Translations under genes and position numbers: made by a program
From: Streptococcus pantholopis
Lineage (GTDB): Bacteria; Bacillota; Bacilli; Lactobacillales; Streptococcaceae
Direction: 5' to 3'
DNA length: 64,000 nucleotides
Assembly (NCBI RefSeq): GCF_001642085.1
Contig: NZ_CP014699.1
Coordinates: forward strand, 992,001-1,056,000
Shown here: in pieces, positions 58,166 to 64,000 of the stretch
Numbering within the stretch: the first letter of the stretch is position 1
How the letters are laid out: each line of letters begins with the position of its first letter
Notes under the pieces: model-generated
Seen by the model: only the letters and a program-made list of their open reading frames with translations
The model's database searches: none
Told to the model about the DNA's origin: nothing

Positions 58166-59446
58166 TTAAATTTTTTCAAGCGCCAGACGCAGGTCTTCAA
58201 TGAGGTCGTTCACATTTTCTAAGCCGATTGACAAACGGATTTGCTCCGGCTCAATACCGCAGGCCAGCAAGTCTTCCTCAGACATCTGACCGTGTGTGGT
58301 TGTTGCAGGATGAACAACCAAAGACTTGGCATCAGCAACATTAGCAAGGTTTGAGAAAATATCCAGACTGTCAATAACTTTGCGAGCAGCTTCCGCCCCT
58401 CCTGCGACATTGAAGGTAAAGATGGAACTCGCTCCTTTTGGCAGATACTTCTGCGCTAAGTCATAATAGGGGCTGGACGGAAGACTGGCATAGTTAACCT
58501 TGGTAACCTTGGGATGTTTTTCAAGATAGTCAGCGATTTGTTTGGCGTTTTCCACATGGCGCTCGACACGAAGGGAAAGGGTCTCAAGCCCTTGCGTTAA
58601 AAGAAAAGCATTAAAAGGAGACAGACAAGCCCCGGTATCACGAAGCAATTGGGTTCGTACTGCAGTGATAAAAGCCGCTGCACCAATATCCCGTGTATAG
58701 CTGATATCATGGTAAGACGAATCTGGCTCAACAAACTGCGGAAACTTACCGGATTTTTCCCAGTCAAACTGGCCTGAATCAACGATAACACCGCCGATTG
58801 ATGTCCCATGACCACCGATGAATTTAGTAGCAGAATGGATTGAAATATCAACACCATAAGAAAAAACATTAATTAAATAAGGCGTTGCAAATGTATTGTC
58901 AATCACCAGTGGGATTCGGTGGTTATGAGCGATTTCCGCTAATTTCTCTAAATCAGCTACATTCCCCAGAGGATTTCCCAAAGTTTCAGCGATGATGAAC
59001 TTAGTATTTTCTTGAATGGCTCCCTCAACAGCTTCAAAATCTGCTACATCGACAAAACTTGTCGTAATCCCATAACGCGGCAGGGTTTCTTTTAGTAAGT
59101 TGAATGTCCCGCCGTAAACGGTTGTAGCAGATACAATATGATCTCCGGCATGAGCCAAGGCCAGAGCAGTATAGGTCACAGCGGCCATACCCGAAGCAGT
59201 CGCCAGAGCACCGACACCTCCTTCCAAAGCAGTCATTCTTTCTTCAAAAACTGCAGTTGTAGGATTGGTAATCCGTGTATAGATATTATCTGGCTGGCGC
59301 AGGGCAAAAATATCTTCAGCTGCCTGCGCGCTGTCAAAGACATAAGAGGTAGTCTGATAAATTGGGACCGCCCGAGATTTCGTTGCCGAATCAACAGTTT
59401 GGCCGGCATGGAGCTGTAAGGTTTCAAAACTAAGTTCTCTTGTCAT
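58166..59446 (-). CDS. metY: O-acetylhomoserine sulfhydrylase
   Basis: 426 residues, PLP-dependent Cys/Met metabolism family. The PLP Lys lies in SIHSATKFIGGHG (about residue 207), and ETLGNPLGNVADLEKLAEIA and the N-terminal FETLQLHAGQ identify the O-acetylhomoserine type. Converts O-acetylhomoserine and sulfide to homocysteine. The promoter carries a Met-box-like site, consistent with control by a MetR/MtaR-type LysR activator. Confidence 0.93.
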   Translation of the reverse strand: MTRELSFETLQLHAGQTVDSATKSRAVPIYQTTSYVFDSAQAAEDIFALRQPDNIYTRITNPTTAVFEERMTALEGGVGALATASGMAAVTYTALALAHAGDHIVSATTVYGGTFNLLKETLPRYGITTSFVDVADFEAVEGAIQENTKFIIAETLGNPLGNVADLEKLAEIAHNHRIPLVIDNTFATPYLINVFSYGVDISIHSATKFIGGHGTSIGGVIVDSGQFDWEKSGKFPQFVEPDSSYHDISYTRDIGAAAFITAVRTQLLRDTGACLSPFNAFLLTQGLETLSLRVERHVENAKQIADYLEKHPKVTKVNYASLPSSPYYDLAQKYLPKGASSIFTFNVAGGAEAARKVIDSLDIFSNLANVADAKSLVVHPATTTHGQMSEEDLLACGIEPEQIRLSIGLENVNDLIEDLRLALEKI

Positions 59447-59495
59447 AAATTACTCCAATCTTATAAATTATCCAAATGTTCCTTTATTTTACCGC

Positions 59496-59525
59496 ATTTT
59501 ACCATCTTTGCCTAATATTTATCAA
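59496..59525 (-). promoter_or_regulatory. metY promoter
   Basis: Minus strand: TTGATA (59520-59525), spacer 18, TAAAAT (59496-59501), about 50 bases before the start. Confidence 0.65.
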
Positions 59526-59536
59526 AAAGAAGGGGT

Positions 59537-59553
59537 TATAGCCAGAAACTATA
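59537..59553. promoter_or_regulatory. Met-box-like operator upstream of metY
   Basis: TATAGCCAGAAACTATA on the plus strand, close to the streptococcal MET-box TATAGTTTnAAACTATA with three mismatches in one arm. It ends 11 bp upstream of the metY -35, where a LysR-type activator would bind. Confidence 0.6.
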
Positions 59554-59575
59554 GCAACAACACTAAAAAGACAAA

Positions 59576-59621
59576 AAATTGAAGAAAAACACCGCCTTGA
59601 GAACGGTCTTTTCTTCAATTT
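59576..59621. terminator. Bidirectional terminator after pcrA
   Basis: AAATTGAAGAAAA and TTTTCTTCAATTT form a 13-bp outer stem with an inner ACCG/CGGT. It ends in T6 on the minus strand, about 80 bp after the pcrA stop. Confidence 0.8.
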
Positions 59622-59703
59622 AAAACATAGGTAAAATGACGGAAGTCCGGCTCTGCCTGCTACAAATCTCTGCAGGCTCTATTTTTCTTAACTGTCCTTA
59701 TAT

Positions 59704-61986
59704 CTATTTCTTCTCAATAGGTGCAACGCTTGCCAGCAGTTTTTTGAGCCCAAGATCAGGGAAATTGACTTTTAGCTCTTGACCTTGACCGCTTCCCGTA
59801 ACTTCAAGAACTGTACCTTCCCCCCATTTTCTATGCTCAAGGCGGTCACCAATATGCCAGTCTGCCTGTGATTTTTCAGTCTTTGTACCGGAAACTGTTT
59901 GAGCAGAGAGCGGCTGGGCCTGAGCTTTTCGAATTTGAAGAGCCTGCTGCAGACTCATTCCCTGCCCAAATATTTTAGAAGTTCCCTGCTGCTGATTACT
60001 GTAAGTGACCGCAAAAGCGCTGTTGGCCGGACGGGCTGTCCCCCGATAATCGATTAAATCGCTCGATATTTCCCGCAAAAAACGGCTGGGCGGATTATAG
60101 TTTGTTTTACCAAACAGTGTACGTACAGAAGCATTTGTCAGATAGAGTTTTTCCTCAGCTCGTGTAATGCCGACATAAGCCAAGCGGCGTTCTTCTTCCA
60201 GCTCATCTTGCTCTTGCATAGCACGCGCCAATGGGAAAACCCCTTCTTCCATACCGATAAGAAAGACAACCGGAAACTCCAAGCCTTTAGCTGCATGCAG
60301 GGTCATTAAGGTCACTTCTGCAGTATTATTATCTGCTTCATCACTGTCAGCAATTAAAGCTAAATCATTCAGAAAACGACTGAGTCTCTCACGGCCAGAT
60401 TCATCTTCTGCTACATCTTCCTGGGCCTCATCAAAATTTTTAGTAACAGTCAGAAACTCTTCAATATTTTCGATGCGGGCTTGGCTCTCGAGTGTGTTTT
60501 GCAGTTGGAGAGCCTCTAAATAACCTGTTTTATCAAGAATGCTTTCTGTCAGCTCTGTCAAAGTCAAATCATTAAGCTGCCGCTGTAAATCCAGCAGTCT
60601 ATCCGCCAATGCCTTAACAGTCTGTGCTGCTTTTCCTTTTACATTACCGGAAAGAATAATTTCAGCGCTGGCATCGAGCAAACTTAAATTTTGTCCGGCT
60701 GCAAAAAGACGAAGCTTCTCCAATGTACCGGGGCCGATACCGCGTTTTGGTTCATTGATAATGCGTTCGTAGCTGATATTATCAGCCCTATTGGCAATCA
60801 CATTCAGATAGGCAATGACATCGCGGATCTCTTTGCGACTGTAAAATTTTGTCCCCCCAATCATGGTATAAGGGATATTTGACTTGAGCAGAGCTTCTTC
60901 AATTGCCCGTGATTGCGCATTGGTTCTGTAAAGGACTGTAAAATCTTTAAAATTTTTCCCGTCTTCACGAACTATTTGATCAATAGCCGATGCAACAAAA
61001 ACAGCTTCATCGCGTTCATCACCTGCTTGGTAATAAACAAGCTGATCCCCTTTAGGATTCTGAGTCCAGAGATTTTTTGGCCGTCTATGACGGTTATTTT
61101 GAATGACATCATTAGCAGCCTGTAAAATTGTCTGCGTTGAACGGTAATTTTCTTCTAAAAGGACAACCTTAGCTTCAGGATAATCTTTCTCAAAATCGAG
61201 AATATTCTGCATATCAGCCCCGCGCCAGCCATAAATAGACTGATCTGCATCGCCTACTACACAAATATTATGAAAGCGGCTGGCCAAAAGCTTAACCAGC
61301 TGATACTGTGCATGGTTGGTATCCTGATATTCATCCACATGAATATACTGATAGCGCTTCTGATAATAAGCCAAAACATCAGCGTTCTTTTCAAAAAGCC
61401 TTAAAGTCAGCATAATCAAATCATCAAAATCCATAGCTTCACTTTGACGCAGCTCAGCCTGATAAGCTTTATAACACTTAGCGACAATCTGCGTATAAAG
61501 GTCGCCTGCTTCACTTTCATAGGCAGCCTCATCCAGCAGTTCATTTTTCGCATTGGATATAGTGGCTAAAATAGTCCGCTCACTCCATTTTTTGGGGTCA
61601 AGATTGAGGTTTTTTAAAATCCTCTTCATCAGTGTGCGCTGTTCACCGGGATCAATAATGGTAAAATTGCGGTTATAACCGATCCGATCAGCTTCACGTC
61701 GCAAAATGCGCACACACATAGAGTGAAAAGTAGCAATTAACGTATCCTGTGTCGCAGGATTAAGCTGCATAGCCCGCTCTCTCATCTCCCGGGCCGCTTT
61801 GTTGGTAAAAGTAATAGCCAGAATATTCCAAGGATTGACAAATTTCTCATCAATCAAGTAAGCGATACGATGGGTTAAAACACGGGTCTTCCCAGATCCG
61901 GCTCCGGCCATAATTAAAAGAGGGCCTTCCGTTGTTTCAACAGCCTCTTTTTGTCTATCGTTCATTTTACTTAGCAAAGGATTCAT
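59704..61986 (-). CDS. pcrA: ATP-dependent DNA helicase PcrA
   Basis: 760 residues, UvrD/Rep superfamily 1A, used in repair and plasmid replication. Walker [15 protein letters not shown] near residue 30, motif [44 protein letters not shown] and [13 protein letters not shown] are all present. The C-terminal region near the end reads [17 protein letters not shown], the family's RNA-polymerase-binding Tudor-like domain. There is no ribosome site before its ATG; the stop of a short upstream ORF overlaps the start. Confidence 0.96.
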   Translation of the reverse strand: MNPLLSKMNDRQKEAVETTEGPLLIMAGAGSGKTRVLTHRIAYLIDEKFVNPWNILAITFTNKAAREMRERAMQLNPATQDTLIATFHSMCVRILRREADRIGYNRNFTIIDPGEQRTLMKRILKNLNLDPKKWSERTILATISNAKNELLDEAAYESEAGDLYTQIVAKCYKAYQAELRQSEAMDFDDLIMLTLRLFEKNADVLAYYQKRYQYIHVDEYQDTNHAQYQLVKLLASRFHNICVVGDADQSIYGWRGADMQNILDFEKDYPEAKVVLLEENYRSTQTILQAANDVIQNNRHRRPKNLWTQNPKGDQLVYYQAGDERDEAVFVASAIDQIVREDGKNFKDFTVLYRTNAQSRAIEEALLKSNIPYTMIGGTKFYSRKEIRDVIAYLNVIANRADNISYERIINEPKRGIGPGTLEKLRLFAAGQNLSLLDASAEIILSGNVKGKAAQTVKALADRLLDLQRQLNDLTLTELTESILDKTGYLEALQLQNTLESQARIENIEEFLTVTKNFDEAQEDVAEDESGRERLSRFLNDLALIADSDEADNNTAEVTLMTLHAAKGLEFPVVFLIGMEEGVFPLARAMQEQDELEEERRLAYVGITRAEEKLYLTNASVRTLFGKTNYNPPSRFLREISSDLIDYRGTARPANSAFAVTYSNQQQGTSKIFGQGMSLQQALQIRKAQAQPLSAQTVSGTKTEKSQADWHIGDRLEHRKWGEGTVLEVTGSGQGQELKVNFPDLGLKKLLASVAPIEKK

Positions 61987-62057
61987 AACTTATAAATAAT
62001 CAAAGAGCAGATCAGCATGACAAAAACAGCTAAACAGTTCAAAAACTGTTTGGCCAT
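61983..62057 (-). CDS. Possible 24-residue hydrophobic leader peptide coupled to pcrA
   Basis: ATG at 62057 opens 24 codons. The peptide starts [12 protein letters not shown], continues with a hydrophobic stretch containing two more Cys or Met-rich positions, and ends YKL. Its TGA overlaps the pcrA ATG as ATGA. Ribosome site is weak (AGAGAG). A perfect AAACAGTT-TTTG-AACTGTTT hairpin lies inside it (62032-62051). It could be a translational coupler, a small membrane peptide, or chance. Confidence 0.35.
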   Translation of the reverse strand: MAKQFLNCLAVFVMLICSLIIYKL

Positions 62058-62105
62058 TTGCCGCTCTCTTCATTTCCTTTCTTTGTTTTCACAACTCTTT
62101 CTTTT

Positions 62106-62111
62106 ATTGTA
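62106..62111 (-). promoter_or_regulatory. -10 box for pcrA
   Basis: TACAAT on the minus strand about 50 bases before the leader ORF; no good -35. It lies between the terminator at 62126-62148 and the leader. Confidence 0.45.
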
Positions 62112-62125
62112 TCATTTTTAAGTTA

Positions 62126-62148
62126 AAAAGAAAAAGGGGCGCTGCCCC
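62126..62148 (-). terminator. Terminator cut off from its gene by the IS
   Basis: GGGGC-AGC-GCCCC on the minus strand followed by TTTTTC. It has the orientation of the oxidoreductase gene at 63621, from which the insertion sequence now separates it. Confidence 0.7.
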
Positions 62149-62149
62149 T

Positions 62150-62157
62150 AAAAAATC
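62150..62157. repeat. Target-site duplication, left copy
   Basis: AAAAAATC directly before the left end of the insertion sequence; repeated at 63581-63588. Confidence 0.85.
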
Positions 62158-63580
62158 GGCTCTATAATATCTGTAGTGGGTAACTCCACTGCGGAAATTA
62201 TGGCGCTTTTTTTGCTATACAAAAAAAGTCCCATATGACTTATAATGAAAAGCGACCAAACATCTCATTAGAAAGACTCATATGGAACATCTTAAGCATA
62301 CCACAGAATTAATCGGAATGAAAGACCCAAATATCATCATAGAGAGTGCTGGTAAAGACGATAGGCATATTGTCATTAAAGCTAAGCTGGATTATCCACC
62401 AAAACCATGTCCTCTTTGTAACGAAGCCATGATCAAATATGATTTCCAAAAACCATCAACCATTCCACTCCTAGACATCCAAGAGATCCAAGGCATGCCA
62501 TCCCTCCTCAAACTCAAAAAGAGACGCTTCCAATGCAAATCCTGCCGTAAAGTCAGGGTCGCTCAAACGAGTCTGGTTAAGAAGAATCACCAAATCTCGC
62601 AGCCTGTCTGGCATAAACTGACCCAGCTCTTAACCCAAAACAGATCCAACACAGACATCGCAAAAACCCTACACATCTCTGTCTCTACTGTTCAAAGAAA
62701 GCTAACACAGTTCACCTTCAGGGAGGATTATTCAAGGCTCCCAGAGGTCTTGAGTTGGGATGAATTTTCTCGAAATAAGGGGAAACTCGCCTTTATAGCA
62801 CAAGACTTTCAAACCAGAAAGATTATGGCCATTCTTGAAAACAACCGGCAAACTACCATCAAAAACCACTTTTACAAGTATCCAAGAAAAGTGCGGGAAA
62901 CTGTTAAAGTGGTGACTGTGGACCTGTCAGGCAGCTATATCCCTATCATCAAACAGCTTTCCCAAAATGCCAAGATTGTCCTTGACCGATTTCATATTAT
63001 CCAGAACTTAGGACGCGCTATGATGACCTCTAGAATAGCCTGTATGAAGACTTTTGACAAAGCCTCTTTGCCTTACCGTGCACTCAAAAATCACTGGAGA
63101 CTGTTCCAGAAAGACAGCCGAAAACTCTCTGACAAAGCCTTTTACTCCCCTACCTTTAGGCAAACCCTGACACCCAGAGAAGTTGTGGAGAAAGTCCTGT
63201 CATTCTCTGACGAGCTGCGTTATGATTATGACCTCTATCAGCTCTTGCTGTTCCATTTTCAGGAAAGGAGAGTGAACGCCTTCTTTGGACTCATTGAAGA
63301 GCACATCAAGCGAGTCAATCCTGCTTTCAGATCTGTTTTCAAGACCTTCTTGAAATACAAACCTTATATTATCAACGCGCTTGAACTTCCCTATTCCAAT
63401 GCCAAACTAGAGGCTAGCAATAAGCTTATCAAGGACATTAAGCGAAATGCCTTTGGTTTTAGGAATTTCAAGAACTTTAAAAACAAAATACTCATCGCTT
63501 TGAACATTCAAAAAGAGAGAACCAACCTGATTCTCTCTCGTGCTTAAATATAAGTCACCCACTACAGTTGACAAAGAGCC
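62158..63580 (+). mobile_element. ISL3-family insertion sequence, complete
   Basis: 1423 bp. Imperfect terminal inverted repeats: left starts GGCTCTATAATATCTG and right, read inward, GGCTCTTTGTCAACTG, both then continuing TAGTGGGT. Flanked by the 8-bp direct repeat AAAAAATC, as ISL3 elements generate. One transposase gene fills it. Size and layout resemble IS1167/IS1193 of streptococci. Intact ends and duplication indicate a fairly recent insertion. Confidence 0.93.
62282..63547 (+). CDS. ISL3-family transposase
   Basis: 421 residues. N-terminal zinc-finger cysteines (CPLCNEAM and CKSCRKVRVAQ), an HTH near residue 125 (NTDIAKTLHISVSTVQRK), then the DDE domain with VTVDLSGSY and IVLDRFHIIQNLGRAM. 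The C-terminal LEASNKLIKDIKRNAFGFRN is characteristic of the family. Full length, no frameshift. Confidence 0.95.
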   Translation: MEHLKHTTELIGMKDPNIIIESAGKDDRHIVIKAKLDYPPKPCPLCNEAMIKYDFQKPSTIPLLDIQEIQGMPSLLKLKKRRFQCKSCRKVRVAQTSLVKKNHQISQPVWHKLTQLLTQNRSNTDIAKTLHISVSTVQRKLTQFTFREDYSRLPEVLSWDEFSRNKGKLAFIAQDFQTRKIMAILENNRQTTIKNHFYKYPRKVRETVKVVTVDLSGSYIPIIKQLSQNAKIVLDRFHIIQNLGRAMMTSRIACMKTFDKASLPYRALKNHWRLFQKDSRKLSDKAFYSPTFRQTLTPREVVEKVLSFSDELRYDYDLYQLLLFHFQERRVNAFFGLIEEHIKRVNPAFRSVFKTFLKYKPYIINALELPYSNAKLEASNKLIKDIKRNAFGFRNFKNFKNKILIALNIQKERTNLILSRA

Positions 63581-63588
63581 AAAAAATC
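63581..63588. repeat. Target-site duplication, right copy
   Basis: AAAAAATC directly after the right end of the insertion sequence. Confidence 0.85.
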
Positions 63589-63620
63589 ACTGTCAGAATA
63601 AGCTCTAAACAAGGACATTT

Positions 63621-64000
63621 TTAAAAATTAAAAACATCATTTAAGTTTTCTGCCATACTAGGATGAGTGAAGACTTGATTTTTGATATAAGTGTAAGGAA
63701 TCTTATTGTCCATAGCCATTTTAATAAGGTTAATATTTTCATGAGAGGCCGCACCAAACAGTGTTGCACCTAGAATCTCTTTGCTCTTTGGATCAATTAA
63801 AACGCTGTAAAGTCCGCGTAAATCATTATTAACATGCCCCCGCGGCATGCTGGCAACAGGCAGTTTTTTAATTTGATAAGACAAATGAGCAGCCTGTGCT
63901 TCTTTTTCTGTCAGTCCGACTTGTGATAAAGGCGGATTGATGAACATGCTTGTAGGAACGTTGCGGCGTTCTTTAAGGCTGTAGCTGCTGTTTCCTGTTA
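63621..64000 (-). CDS. FAD/NAD(P)-dependent disulfide oxidoreductase, C-terminal part
   Basis: The open frame continues past the right edge; about 126 codons are inside. RRNVPTSMFINPPLSQVGLTE marks the start of the dimerisation domain of MerA/YkgC-like pyridine nucleotide-disulfide oxidoreductases, followed by DPKSKEILGATLFG and a C-terminal VFTHPSMAENLNDVF with the conserved HPS/T. The active-site region is outside the window, so the substrate cannot be judged. The insertion sequence starts 41 bp after its stop. Confidence 0.85.
   Translation of the reverse strand, partial: TGNSSYSLKERRNVPTSMFINPPLSQVGLTEKEAQAAHLSYQIKKLPVASMPRGHVNNDLRGLYSVLIDPKSKEILGATLFGAASHENINLIKMAMDNKIPYTYIKNQVFTHPSMAENLNDVFNF

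Overview
The window is a stretch of a low-GC Gram-positive chromosome that I read as a Streptococcus of the mutans group. Evidence: the run gyrA / ldh / nox / nucleoside ABC operon / cdd-deoC-pdp / coaA / rpsT / ciaRH / pepN / phoU-pst, together with srtA, spxA and a GH70 glucosyltransferase carrying a streptococcal KxYKxGKxW-type signal peptide. The order resembles S. mutans. The gtf beside truB and the accessory cluster that follows suggest a relative rather than S. mutans itself; that is inference.

Layout. 1-5 kb: ffh (cut by the left edge), ylxM, an esterase, a GntR regulator and a membrane-anchored beta-helix protein. 5-16.5 kb: guaA, an atypical NRAMP homologue, two exported proteins of unknown role, a VOC enzyme, srtA, gyrA, ldh and nox. 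16.7-24.5 kb: one minus-strand operon for nucleoside salvage (methyltransferase, pdp, deoC, cdd, BMP lipoprotein, ABC ATPase, two permeases). 24.6-36.4 kb: coaA, rpsT, ciaRH, pepN and a pst phosphate-uptake operon interrupted by a repeat cluster between pstA and pstB. 36.5-45.8 kb: RNA methyltransferase, inositol monophosphatase, UPF0223, spxA, ribF, truB and a 1507-residue glucansucrase.

46-50 kb is the most unusual part. A full-length lipase has its helical secretion-type domain at the C-terminus, resembling the type VII-secreted 'reverse LXG' lipase TslA of Staphylococcus aureus. Two small helical partner genes follow it. Upstream lie three tandem cassettes, each a promoter block plus a membrane-anchored candidate immunity gene. 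Two of the cassettes end in a truncated toxin 5' end that stops at the same conserved block of about 84 bp. This looks like a store of alternative immunity/toxin-N-terminus cassettes able to recombine with the intact toxin gene.

50-59.5 kb: a hemerythrin/PAS protein with a DUF1858 partner, a hydrolase, a MptD-type membrane protein, an ArAE exporter with an orphan HsdS-like gene under a 26-bp palindromic promoter/operator, a CDF cation exporter, a cyclase-family enzyme and metY with a Met-box. Two more clusters of the dispersed repeat family fill intergenic gaps here, and one has replaced most of a HAD phosphatase gene. 59.7-64 kb: pcrA, preceded by a possible 24-codon leader ORF whose stop overlaps the pcrA start, an intact ISL3-family insertion sequence with an 8-bp target duplication, and the C-terminal part of a flavoprotein oxidoreductase cut by the right edge.

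No tRNA, rRNA, CRISPR array or prophage was seen. Function assignments come from recognising motifs and family resemblance by eye; no database search was run.
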